Positions 56,256-64,000 of a DNA stretch of 64,000 nt are shown piece by piece (positions within the stretch are counted from its first letter, which is position 1; the number at the start of each line of letters is the position of its first letter). The stretch is from contig JACKEH010000005.1 of the NCBI GenBank assembly GCA_020633125.1, forward strand, positions 124,001 to 188,000. Direction: 5' to 3'. The stretch comes from Sandaracinus sp. GTDB lineage: Bacteria; Myxococcota_A; Polyangia; Polyangiales; Houyiibacteriaceae. The translations under genes were made by a program, and so were the position numbers. The notes under the pieces were generated by a model. The model saw only the letters and a list, made by a program, of their open reading frames with translations, was not told the DNA's origin and did no database searches.

Positions 56256-58343
56256 ATGCTTGGACGTAGGCTTGGATTCGCGCTTCTCGTGTCGCTGGTG
56301 AGCTGGGGGTGTGGCGACGACGACGGGACGGTGCTCGATGCGAGCGTGGACGCGCCGATGGCGGAGCCGGATGCCGGACCGGTCATCGACGTGTCGCGGC
56401 CTGAGTGTGAGAACCTCGATCCGACCCATTGTTTGATGCCTTATCCGTCGAGTCGTTTCCTCGCGGAAGACGCCACCACGGAGACGGGCTTCCGCGTTGC
56501 CATTCCCGAGGCCGCGTTCCCGCTCAATCGTGATGCCGACACGCACGCGAGCACGGATCCTTGGAATCGCTTCGACGGTTTCTCGATCAACAGCAGCCTC
56601 GTCACCGCGTTCACGGGTCGGGTCGATCCGTCCAATCTGCCGAACCACACGCGCATCGCCGCGAGCCTCGAAGACGACTCGCCGACCGTGATCGTCGACG
56701 TGGAGACCGGCGAGCGTGTCGCGCATTTCGCGGAGCTCGACGAATGGGAGACGGTGGAATGGCTCGCGAGCGAGCCAGGCTACTCGACGCTCTACCTGCG
56801 ACCGGCGGTGCCGCTGCAGTACGGGCACCGCTACGTCGCGGCCGTGCGTGGGCTTCGTCGCCTCGACGGGACCGAGGTCGAAGCGAGCCCCTACTTCCGC
56901 GCGCTCCGCGACGACGAGGACACCGACGTGGCCGAGCTCGAGGCGCGACGGGCCGCGCAGGAATCGATCTTCGCGACCCTCGCCTCGGCCGGCGTGGCGC
57001 GCGACGACCTCGTGCTCGCGTGGGATTTCCGCACCGCCTCGGCGAGCTCGGTCCAGGGGCAGCTCCTGTGGATGCGTGAGGATGCCTTCCGCCGCTTCGA
57101 CGACGAGTCGCTTCGCGGCACCCCGAACGAGCTCGGCGTGTGCACGGTGCGCACCGTCGAAGAGAACGTCAGCGGCCGCATCTGGCGCCGCATTCGCGGC
57201 ACGTACACGGTGCCGCTCTACATGACGACGCCCTTCGAAGGCGCGGTGGCCTTTCGCGACGAAGACGGCAACGTCGCGTACAACGGCGTGACCGAAGCGC
57301 CCTTCGAGGTCGTGATCCCGCCGAGCGTGCACGAACGCGTGATGGCCGGAGGCGAAGGCGCGAAGATGCTGCACTACGGGCACGGCCTGCTCGGCAGCGA
57401 AGGCCAGGTCTCGGCGGATGCCGCGCCGGTGTCGCAACGTGCGCAGATGGTCGGCTTCGGGACGCGTTTTTGGGGCCTCGGCAGCGACGACACCGCGCAG
57501 ATCCTCACGTACGTCGTGACGAACTTCGGCAACATCGCGCAGCTCGGCGAGCGCTTGATGCAAGGCACCATCAACTCGCTGATTCAGCAGAAGGCGTTCG
57601 CGACGGGGCAATGCAGCCGCATGCCGGAGCTCTTCGTCGACGTCGAAGGCGAGTCTCGGCCGCTGCACGACCCGACCGAGATGTACTACTACGGCATCTC
57701 GCAGGGCGGCATCATGGGCGCGACGCTCGCGGCGCTGAGCGACACCGTCGACGCCTACGCGCTGCAGGTCGGCGGCATCAACTACGGCATCATGCTGCGC
57801 CGCTCGGTGAACTTCCGGCCCTACGAGGCGGTCTTCAAGCTCTTCTACGAGCGAAAGCTCGACCGCGATTGGTTCGTCGTCAGCACCCAGCCGATGTGGG
57901 ACCTGGCGGAGCCGGCGACCTACGTCGATCACATCCTCGGCGAGCCGCTGCCGGGCGTCGACAACTCGCGGCGCCGCATCCTCTACCAAGTCTCGCGTTA
58001 CGACGCGCAGGTGCCGAACGTCACCGCCGACATGGCCGCGCGTACGATGCGGCTGCCTTGGCTTCGCAGCAGCGCGTACGAGCCGTGGGGTGTGGGCGAG
58101 TACCTCGAAGCCAGCGACGGTGGCGAAACGAGCGGGTACACCATCTTCCAGCTCGAAGGCGTCGAGCCGATCAACGAGGGCTGCTACGCCGAGATCGCCG
58201 ACAACGCCGCGCACGGCGGGCTGCGCTCGACGGAGCCGATGCTCCAGCAGTTCGAGCGTTTCGTGCAGGAAGGGGGCGTCGTCGAAGACACGTGCCCCGA
58301 GGGCAGCTGCGTGATCCCGAACGAGCGCGGCGTGATTCCGTGA
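56256..58343 (+). CDS. Secreted esterase-like lipoprotein, copy 2 of a tandem pair
   Basis: 695 residues from an ATG with CCGGAGG upstream. Lipobox (SLVSWGC) and Asp-rich linker, as in copy 1. The blocks DVSRPECENLDPTHCLMPYPSS, RIWRRIRGTYTVPLYM, YGHGLLGS and YYGISQGGIMGATLAALSDT (Ser near residue 482) match copy 1 almost exactly, while linkers and surface segments differ. The two genes therefore come from a duplication and have diverged. Late His lies in ADNAAHGGL. Possibly different ester substrates; not determined. Confidence 0.82.
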   Translation: MLGRRLGFALLVSLVSWGCGDDDGTVLDASVDAPMAEPDAGPVIDVSRPECENLDPTHCLMPYPSSRFLAEDATTETGFRVAIPEAAFPLNRDADTHASTDPWNRFDGFSINSSLVTAFTGRVDPSNLPNHTRIAASLEDDSPTVIVDVETGERVAHFAELDEWETVEWLASEPGYSTLYLRPAVPLQYGHRYVAAVRGLRRLDGTEVEASPYFRALRDDEDTDVAELEARRAAQESIFATLASAGVARDDLVLAWDFRTASASSVQGQLLWMREDAFRRFDDESLRGTPNELGVCTVRTVEENVSGRIWRRIRGTYTVPLYMTTPFEGAVAFRDEDGNVAYNGVTEAPFEVVIPPSVHERVMAGGEGAKMLHYGHGLLGSEGQVSADAAPVSQRAQMVGFGTRFWGLGSDDTAQILTYVVTNFGNIAQLGERLMQGTINSLIQQKAFATGQCSRMPELFVDVEGESRPLHDPTEMYYYGISQGGIMGATLAALSDTVDAYALQVGGINYGIMLRRSVNFRPYEAVFKLFYERKLDRDWFVVSTQPMWDLAEPATYVDHILGEPLPGVDNSRRRILYQVSRYDAQVPNVTADMAARTMRLPWLRSSAYEPWGVGEYLEASDGGETSGYTIFQLEGVEPINEGCYAEIADNAAHGGLRSTEPMLQQFERFVQEGGVVEDTCPEGSCVIPNERGVIP

Positions 58344-58467
58344 GGGGACCCCGAGGACGAACGTCACCCGAACGCGGACGGTGAGAGGGGCTCGCATCGT
58401 GGAAAGACTCTCTTGTCCGGTTCGCGACCCCTTGCGCGCATCGAGGCGTCGCGCTTTCGTGGCGTCG

Positions 58468-60063
58468 ATGCGTTCGCTTCGACTTCTCTCGGTCTTGCTC
58501 CTCCTCTCCTGTGGCGGCGACGACGGCCCCGCGGCCATTCGATTCCCCGAGGCCGGCCCGGTCGGTGGGGAAGCGGGTCGTGGCTCGTTCACCTTCGGCG
58601 TCGCGACCGCGGCCGCGCAGATCGAAGACGACAACGACGCCTCCGATTGGTATGCCTACACCGCGCCGACCGACATGGGGGGCCTCGGCAACGGGGTGTT
58701 CGTCGGCGACGCGGTGCGTGGATTCAGCCGGCAGGTCGAGGACAACGCGCTCGTCGCGGAGATGAACCTCGACTCCTACCGCTTCAACCCGAGCTGGGCG
58801 CGCATCGAGCCGACCCGCGACGCGATCGACGCCGACGCGGTCGCGCACTACGGGCGCGTGCTCGACGACCTCGTCGCGCGCGGCATCAAGCCGATGATGA
58901 CCGTGCACCACTTCTCCAGCCCGGTCTGGGTCGACGACCCGCGGCGCGTCGGCGTGGCTTGCCCCGACGGCCCGACCGACACCGACCTCTGCGGCTGGAC
59001 CGATCCCGAAGGCAGCGCGCAGGTCATCGAAGAGATCGCAGAGTTCGCGGGCCTGCTGGCGCGTGAATACGGCGACCGAATCGACGAGTGGTGCACGCTC
59101 AACGAGCCGGTGAACTACCTGCTCGCGAGCTACGGCCTCAACCAGTTCCCTCCCGGCCGAAACCTCATCCTCGCCGAGGGCGGCTTCGGTCGTCTGGTCG
59201 ACGCGATGCGCGCGTACATCGCGGCGCACGCGGCGATCTACGACGCGATCCTCGCGAACGACACGGTGGACGCAGACGGCGACGGCGAGCCCGCGATCGT
59301 CGGCATGACGCTCTCGGTCGCCGCTTGGGTTCCGGCGGCGCGCAACCGTTTGAGCACCGCGCCCGCGGACGTCGAGGCGACCGACGCGGTCGAGTACGTC
59401 TACCACCACCTCTTCGTCGACTCGATTCGCAACGGCGGCTTCGACGCCGACCTCGACGGCACCGCCGAGGAGATGCACCCCGACTGGTCGGGCAAGCTCG
59501 ATTTCCTCGGGGTGCAGTACTACTTCCGCACCGGCGTCACCGGCACGCCGGGGCTGCTTCCGGTGATCGAAGCGACGCCGTGTTTCGGCGAGTTCGACTT
59601 CGGCGCCTGCCTCGCCCCCGTGAACGACGACGAGACCAAGAGGGTGCCGGCCATGGGCTACGAGTTCTGGGAGCCCGGCATCTACGAGGTGCTCAAGGAC
59701 TTCTCGTCGCGTTGGCCCGACCTTCCGCTCTCGGTCACGGAGTCCGGCTTGGCGACCGAGGTCGGGCGGCGTCGCGCCGAGCACGTCGTGCGCAGCCTCG
59801 AGCAGATCTGGCTCGCGCGTGAAGAAGGCGTCGACGTGCGCGGCTACTACCACTGGTCGCTGATCGACAACTTCGAGTGGGCCGAGGGCTACGAGCCGCG
59901 CTTCGGGCTCTACCGCGTGAACCTCGACACCTACGAGCGGACGGCCACCGAGGGTGCGGTGACGCTCGGAGAGATCGCCGGCCAGCGGAGGCTGACGAGC
60001 GCGCAGCGTCGCGACCTCGGCGGCGTGGGTCCCATGACGCCGGAGCCTCCGCACGGGGAGTGA
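58468..60063 (+). CDS. Glycoside hydrolase family 1 (beta-glucosidase-like) lipoprotein
   Basis: 531 residues from the ATG at 58468, with a lipobox (SVLLLLSC). GH1 landmarks: FTFGVATAAAQIED, RFNPSWARIEP, acid/base Glu in TLNEP (near residue 213), nucleophile Glu in VTESGLA (near residue 425; most members read TENG), and YHWSLIDNFEW. The catalytic pair is complete. GH1 enzymes are usually cytoplasmic or secreted free; a lipid anchor is unusual and suggests sugar release at the cell surface or in the periplasm. It directly follows the esterase pair on the same strand, which hints at joint attack on glycosylated or esterified polymers. Confidence 0.92.
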   Translation: MRSLRLLSVLLLLSCGGDDGPAAIRFPEAGPVGGEAGRGSFTFGVATAAAQIEDDNDASDWYAYTAPTDMGGLGNGVFVGDAVRGFSRQVEDNALVAEMNLDSYRFNPSWARIEPTRDAIDADAVAHYGRVLDDLVARGIKPMMTVHHFSSPVWVDDPRRVGVACPDGPTDTDLCGWTDPEGSAQVIEEIAEFAGLLAREYGDRIDEWCTLNEPVNYLLASYGLNQFPPGRNLILAEGGFGRLVDAMRAYIAAHAAIYDAILANDTVDADGDGEPAIVGMTLSVAAWVPAARNRLSTAPADVEATDAVEYVYHHLFVDSIRNGGFDADLDGTAEEMHPDWSGKLDFLGVQYYFRTGVTGTPGLLPVIEATPCFGEFDFGACLAPVNDDETKRVPAMGYEFWEPGIYEVLKDFSSRWPDLPLSVTESGLATEVGRRRAEHVVRSLEQIWLAREEGVDVRGYYHWSLIDNFEWAEGYEPRFGLYRVNLDTYERTATEGAVTLGEIAGQRRLTSAQRRDLGGVGPMTPEPPHGE

Positions 60064-60130
60064 CGCGGTGCTCGGCTTCGGGCGGCACGGCACCGTCGAT
60101 TTCGAATCCCGGGTCGGGTAAGGTCGCGCC

Positions 60131-60994
60131 ATGCGCTTCTTCGGGCTCCTGGCTTGTCTGTGCGCCTCGCTCGTCCTCGGTGGGTTCGTCTTTCAAGGCA
60201 CCGCCGCCGCGCAGCGCAACAACCCGCTGATTCGCCAGGGCCAAGAGCTCTACGACGAGCTCCGCTACGAAGAGGCGCTTCAGGTGCTCTCGGCGGCGCT
60301 CGTGCGCTCCGGCAACAGCGAGGCCGAGCGCGCGACGACCTACCGGCTGCTCGCGTTCACGTACCTCGCGCTCGGGCGCCCCGAGGAGGCCGAGGGCGCC
60401 TACCGAAGCCTGCTCGCGCTCCAGCCCGGCTTCGAGGTGCCGGCCGACTTGAGCCCGCGATTCCGGGAGTTCTTCACGCAGGCTGCGCAGCGTTGGGAGG
60501 CCGACGGTCGTCCGGGGGTGTCGACGGCGCCGCCCGCCGCCGTGAGCATCGCCCACACCTCGCCCGCGCAGGCCGACCCGGAGCAAGCGGTGCCGCTGAG
60601 CGCCACGCTCGACGACGCCGACGGTCGTGTGGCGCGGGTGGTGGTCGCGTACCGCCAAGGAACGAGCGACGTCTTTCGCCGCCTCGACTGCGAGCGGCAG
60701 CCCGACGGCACTTACACCGCGACGATTCCGGGCGAGGACGTCGCGCCTCCGCTGGTCGAGTACTACTTCGAGGCCCTCGACGGTGCGGGCCTTCCGGTGG
60801 CGGCGCGCGGCGACGTCGCGGCGCCTTTGCGCATCGCGGTCGAAGGCGGGGGCTCGGTCGTCACGAAGTGGTGGTTCTGGACCATCGTCGGCGTGGTCGC
60901 GGCAGGCGCCGTCGTCACGACTGCGGTGGTGCTGACGCGCGACGATCCGGCGCCGCCTCCGACGCAGGGCACCCTCATCGTCAACATTCGCTGA
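60131..60994 (+). CDS. Exported TPR and beta-domain membrane protein
   Basis: 287 residues. Signal peptide (LLACLCASLVLGGFVFQGTAAAQ). A TPR-like region follows at ~30-110 (QELYDELRYEEALQVLSAALV; TYRLLAFTYLALGRPEEAEGAY). Next is a beta-rich domain at ~130-235 (VPLSATLDDADGRVARVVVAY; VEYYFEALDGAGLPVAARG), which resembles bacterial Ig-like modules. A transmembrane helix (WWFWTIVGVVAAGAVVTTAVVL) and a short tail follow. This layout is frequent in myxobacterial envelope proteins of unknown role. Confidence 0.78.
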   Translation: MRFFGLLACLCASLVLGGFVFQGTAAAQRNNPLIRQGQELYDELRYEEALQVLSAALVRSGNSEAERATTYRLLAFTYLALGRPEEAEGAYRSLLALQPGFEVPADLSPRFREFFTQAAQRWEADGRPGVSTAPPAAVSIAHTSPAQADPEQAVPLSATLDDADGRVARVVVAYRQGTSDVFRRLDCERQPDGTYTATIPGEDVAPPLVEYYFEALDGAGLPVAARGDVAAPLRIAVEGGGSVVTKWWFWTIVGVVAAGAVVTTAVVLTRDDPAPPPTQGTLIVNIR

Positions 60995-61090
60995 TCGTCC
61001 GGTGCGCCGCGCCAGCCGGACCGAAGGCCATCGCCGCCGCTCGGAGGCGAAGCGTTTGCGTTCGCGCGATCCGCCTTCACGCTGCGCGCC

Positions 61091-61711
61091 GTGACCCCCG
61101 AGGCCCCCGACGCGCCTGCTGGCACGACGCCCGACTCGGCGCCCCCGCCGGCGCCCCGAAAGCTCTGGCGCTTCGCGGCGCTGGTCGCGTTGATCGTCGG
61201 CAGCATCGTCCTCGCGAAGGTCACGGGCGTCACCGAGCAGCTCACCCCGGACCGCATTCGTGGCTTCATGGAAGGCGCTGGCGTGCTCGGCTTCTTGATC
61301 TTCCTAGGCGTCTTCGCGGTGGGCGAGCTGGTGCACGTGCCGGGCGTGTTCTTCGTGGCGGCTGCGATTCTCGCCTACGGCCGCGGGCTCGGCGGCGTCG
61401 CCGCGTACGTCGGCGCCGTGCTCAGCGTCATCGTGAGCTTCGCGGTGGTCCGTGGGGTCGGGGGTCAGGTGCTCGCCGAGGTGCGGCGGCCGTGGGTCCG
61501 TAAGATTCTCGACGGCCTCGAGCGACGTCCGGTGCGGGTGGTCGCATTGCTCCGCCTCATCCTCTGGATGGCGCCGCCGTTGAACTACGCGCTGGCCATG
61601 AGCGCGGTGCGCTTTCGCGACTACGTCCTCGGCTCGGCGCTCGGGTTGATCCTGCCCATCGCGGCGGCGGCGCTCTTCTTCGATTGGGTCGTCGCGACGT
61701 TCCTCTCGTGA
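61091..61711 (+). CDS. VTT-domain (TVP38/TMEM64, DedA-like) membrane protein
   Basis: 206 residues from a GTG. A Pro/Ala-rich start, then hydrophobic segments: FAALVALIVGSIVLAKV, FLIFLGVFAVGELVHVPGVFFVAAAIL, VAAYVGAVLSVIVSFAVVRG and a terminal SALGLILPIAAAALFF. The segment LLRLILWMAPPLNYALAMSAV matches the re-entrant region of VTT proteins, which are linked to lipid scrambling or transport. Function of this member unknown. Confidence 0.82.
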   Translation: MTPEAPDAPAGTTPDSAPPPAPRKLWRFAALVALIVGSIVLAKVTGVTEQLTPDRIRGFMEGAGVLGFLIFLGVFAVGELVHVPGVFFVAAAILAYGRGLGGVAAYVGAVLSVIVSFAVVRGVGGQVLAEVRRPWVRKILDGLERRPVRVVALLRLILWMAPPLNYALAMSAVRFRDYVLGSALGLILPIAAAALFFDWVVATFLS

Positions 61712-62076
61712 GCGCACCCGTGCTCTTGCCCGTGCCCGTGCCCGCCCGTGCGTGAGAAGAACCTCTGCTGGGCGAACGTACCTTCGACGTGCCGCCCCAC
61801 TTCTCCGGTCGACCATGCGGCGAATCGAGTGCGCAGCGCGGCCTTTCGTGGCGCGGCGTCGGCGAAGCCGTGTGGCCGCGAAGCGGCGGTGGCGCGCAGT
61901 GCCGTCTCGGCCACTGTCTCTGGGGCGCGAAGCGCGGTTCCGGTGCGCGTCGGGATGAGAACCACACCCATCGGGCACGGGCAGGGGGCGACGCGCGCGA
62001 GCGTTGACCCGGGGCCGCGTCGGCTCGATGCTCCTCTGCGGCGCGGAGGGTGGAACCGCTCGGCGCGTGCGCGCAC
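61712..62076. other. Intergenic region with a relic of the operon repeat
   Basis: 365 bases without a supported gene. A CCCGTG-rich start (61728-61750) is followed at 61894-61942 by sequence resembling the GGCGCGAAGCGCGGT unit from the DUF2894 and DUF3348 genes. The rest shows nothing recognisable. Confidence 0.5.
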
Positions 62077-63288
62077 ATGTGGCGGCCCGACGACCAGCAG
62101 CTCCTCGAGCGACTCGAAGAACGCACGCTGATGCGCGCGCTTTGGCGTCGCATGTCGCACGGCGCGCCGCCGCCTTCGGAGCGCGCGGCGGGGCTCGTGC
62201 ACCTGCTTCGGCAAACCGACGAAGGCGCGCGTGCGTGCGAGCGCGCGCTGGACGGTGAGATCGAGCTGCTCGTCTCGCTGGTGCGCCCGCCGTCGTACGT
62301 CGGTTTGCGGCCGACGCTCGTGCATCACCTCGCGCTCTGGCATCACGCGGTCGCGCGTGCCCTCCCTCCTCACGCGCGCGGCGAGTCGGAGGAAGCGTGG
62401 TTGCAGGCACTCTCGGCGTGGGCCGCGCTCGCGAGCGAAGGAGCGTATCTCCGGGGCCTCGCCGAAGCCGTCGCGGGCGACGCGTTGCCCACGGCCGAGC
62501 GCGACGCCGTGGCGGTCGACGGCGCGCGCCGTCTGCTCGCCGAGCTCGAAGAACGCGCGCTCGAAGGGGCGGGGGCGCTCGACGACGTGACGGCGGTCTC
62601 GCTCTCGGTCCTCGCGCGTGCACCCGAAGCGCTCGCGCGGCTCGAGGCTCCGCCGGCGTCGCTGGCCTCGGAGGCTGCTCGGCGTCGTCGGCATCTGGTC
62701 GACGCGACCATGCGCCCGGTGCACGAGGCGCTCACGGAAGCCCAAGCGCGCACCGAGCCGGGTGAAGCCCACCTCGCGGCGCTCGCGGCGGCGGTGCGGG
62801 TCTGGCGCTTCACCTCGCACGACCTCGAGCTCGAACGGTTCGTCGTCGATCAAGCGACGCCGATGGCGTGGGAGCTCTACGGCCACAAGCAGTGGTCGAT
62901 GCTTCGCCGCCTCGACGCCACGATTGCCCCTGCGGTCGACGCGCTCGCCGAGCGGGTGGGCAGGGATCCCGACCTCTTCGCGTACGCTTCGCGTGTGGCG
63001 CAGATGCTCGTCTTTCGCGCGGAGCTCCTGACGACCCTCGACACCCAGCTCGAGACGGTCGAGCGCGCGCTCGTGCTCTGCGACACGCACCGCAACGGAC
63101 GCCTCGTCTGCGCCGACCTGCTCTCCGAGCGCGCGCTGCGGCGCATCGAGACCGCGCCGCTCTGGGATCGCAAACGCGCGGCCCTCGAAGCACGCGTCGA
63201 CACCCGCCGCGCCGAGTCGCTCTTCGCGGGGCTCGCGCGCACCAAACGCGCGAAAGAAGCGATCGCGCGGGAGGGGGTGGAGCCGTGA
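62077..63288 (+). CDS. Helical protein of the Hsp70 gene cluster, unknown function
   Basis: 403 residues from the ATG at 62077; a GTG at 62050 is possible but its GGAGG lies too close. The chain is almost all helix with many Ala, Arg and Leu: QQLLERLEERTLMRALWRRM, RPTLVHHLALWHHAVARAL, and DPDLFAYASRVAQMLVFRAELL. No signal peptide, motif or known domain. Its stop overlaps the next gene's GTG, and the Hsp70 gene follows, so it probably works with that chaperone, perhaps as a client or adaptor. Inferred from position only. Confidence 0.65.
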   Translation: MWRPDDQQLLERLEERTLMRALWRRMSHGAPPPSERAAGLVHLLRQTDEGARACERALDGEIELLVSLVRPPSYVGLRPTLVHHLALWHHAVARALPPHARGESEEAWLQALSAWAALASEGAYLRGLAEAVAGDALPTAERDAVAVDGARRLLAELEERALEGAGALDDVTAVSLSVLARAPEALARLEAPPASLASEAARRRRHLVDATMRPVHEALTEAQARTEPGEAHLAALAAAVRVWRFTSHDLELERFVVDQATPMAWELYGHKQWSMLRRLDATIAPAVDALAERVGRDPDLFAYASRVAQMLVFRAELLTTLDTQLETVERALVLCDTHRNGRLVCADLLSERALRRIETAPLWDRKRAALEARVDTRRAESLFAGLARTKRAKEAIAREGVEP

Positions 63289-63662
63289 GCAACCCCTTCG
63301 AGCGCTACGGCCTCGACCCTTTCGACGGGCCGGCGGCGATCACCGAACGCATGCGCGAGCTGGCGGAAGACGCCGAGAGCGAAGAAGAACGCGCCGCGAT
63401 TCGCGAGGCGTGGGAAGCGCTCACGCTTCACCCGCGGCGAAGGCTCGAGCTCGCGCTCGAAGCGCATCCCGACTCCCGCCCCGCGCTCGGTCGTTCGCCG
63501 CGTCCACGTCGTCGGGGGCGTAGCGTCGACGCGCTCGGGCTCGCGGATCTGACGGCGTTGCCTTCCGTCGCGGGCGCGCTCGGGGAGCGGCCGCTGCCCG
63601 ACGTGTCGCTCGACGAAGACCCGGTGCTGGTCGACGTGGCGAAGAAGGGAGCGCGGGGATGA
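63285..63662 (+). CDS. Small protein upstream of Hsp70, J-like N-terminus
   Basis: 125 residues from a GTG overlapping the preceding stop (GTGA). It begins NPFERYGLDPFDGPAAITERMREL, a form often seen at the start of J-domain-like proteins, then has helices ESEEERAAIREAWEAL and an Arg-rich centre (PRPRRRGRS). No HPD tripeptide is present, so it cannot act as a normal J protein. Possibly a degenerate co-chaperone or substrate adaptor for the adjacent Hsp70. Confidence 0.6.
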   Translation: MSNPFERYGLDPFDGPAAITERMRELAEDAESEEERAAIREAWEALTLHPRRRLELALEAHPDSRPALGRSPRPRRRGRSVDALGLADLTALPSVAGALGERPLPDVSLDEDPVLVDVAKKGARG

Positions 63663-63789
63663 CGCGCGTGGCTCCCGGTGTTGGCCCCGGCGTGGCCGTC
63701 CCGTGTCGAACGTTCGGGGCGTTCGTCTTCGATTTCATGCGCGCCGATGCGCATTCGTTCGCGCCCACGCGGCGCCAGGGAGCTGCAGC

Positions 63790-64000
63790 ATGTTCGTGGA
63801 CCGCCCGGTAGGCATCGATCTCGGAACGACGAACTCGGAGGTCGCGATTCTCGACCCCTCGGAGCGTGACCTCTTGGTCTACGCCGACGAGCACGGCCGC
63901 AAGACGGTGCCGTCCGCGGTGTGTTGGGACCCGGCGACCTCGTCGTTGCTCGTCGGGCGTCCGGCGCGCATGCGGCGTGGGCGGGAGCACGGGCCGATCG
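63790..64000 (+). CDS. Hsp70/DnaK-type chaperone (N-terminus only, cut by window edge)
   Basis: Starts at the ATG at 63790 (MFVDRPVGIDLGTTNSEVAIL). GIDLGTTNS is the phosphate-binding loop of the Hsp70 ATPase domain, and LVYADEHGRKTVPSAVCWD follows as in family members. Only 70 codons are visible. The absence of grpE and dnaJ nearby and the unusual upstream pair suggest a specialised Hsp70 rather than the housekeeping DnaK. Confidence 0.92.
   Translation, partial: MFVDRPVGIDLGTTNSEVAILDPSERDLLVYADEHGRKTVPSAVCWDPATSSLLVGRPARMRRGREHGPI

Noticed and set aside
53750..58634. Long minus-strand open frames (about 880-900 codons) opposite the esterase pair
   Set aside because: They mirror the two coding genes and have the Arg/Val/His-rich composition of antisense frames; similarity between them only reflects the duplication.

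Overview
The window is a 64-kb piece of a very GC-rich chromosome that reads most like a Polyangiales-type myxobacterium (Sandaracinus-like, Myxococcota). This is inferred from gene content, not from a marker gene: two eukaryotic-type Ser/Thr kinases, an FHA/sigma-54 activator, a DUF4388 (PATAN) protein, three DUF4132/WGR-type proteins, many lipoproteins with Asp/Ala-rich linkers after the lipobox, and frequent GTG starts and GTGA/ATGA overlaps. No rRNA, tRNA, CRISPR array, integrase or transposase was recognised.

Left part (1-18.4 kb): a truncated membrane pyrophosphatase (hppA) and fabD on the minus strand. These are followed on the plus strand by a DUF4388 protein, a small membrane protein coupled to a PAS-type histidine kinase, and a bolA-grxD pair (iron-sulfur/redox). 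From 6.4 to 12.2 kb a minus-strand cluster holds two DUF4132 proteins, a YwqK/MORN-like HEAT protein and a STAS-like protein, with probable frameshifts near 8.3-8.55 kb. A secreted Cys-rich lipoprotein gene (12.4-13.6 kb) is broken by several frame changes. Then come a saccharopine-dehydrogenase-like oxidoreductase, a membrane protein, a lipoprotein and a LysM-M23 peptidase.

18.5-25.1 kb: the most striking locus. It is a tightly coupled minus-strand operon in the order DUF3348, DUF802, MotB/OmpA-like, DUF2894. The middle two genes look like a stator-type proton channel with a very long coiled-coil tail plus a peptidoglycan-binding partner, architecturally like ZorA/ZorB. The outer two carry long Ser/Thr/Asp/Glu-rich linkers built from shared DNA repeats, including a hexanucleotide run.

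25.7-40.4 kb: peroxiredoxin, Tat lipoprotein, three TPR/HEAT proteins, an alpha/beta hydrolase, a DUF4112 protein, two Ser/Thr kinases (one fused to a polytopic membrane region), a cation:proton antiporter, and a crotonase coupled to a phospholipase D-like protein. 40.4-40.9 kb holds three 99-bp tandem repeats rich in hairpins.

40.9-64 kb: a haem-type fatty acid cis/trans isomerase, a carboxylesterase lipoprotein, an FHA/sigma-54 activator, an AP-superfamily phosphohydrolase and an outer-membrane barrel preceded by a good -24/-12 promoter. These are followed by a methyltransferase, a VWA-like lipoprotein, a tandem pair of paralogous esterase-like lipoproteins, a GH1 glycosidase lipoprotein, a TPR membrane protein, a VTT/DedA-type membrane protein and, at the right edge, the start of an Hsp70 gene behind two small helical proteins. 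Two copies of a hairpin-bearing intergenic repeat (about 105 bp) lie in opposite orientation at 29.9 and 52.5 kb.
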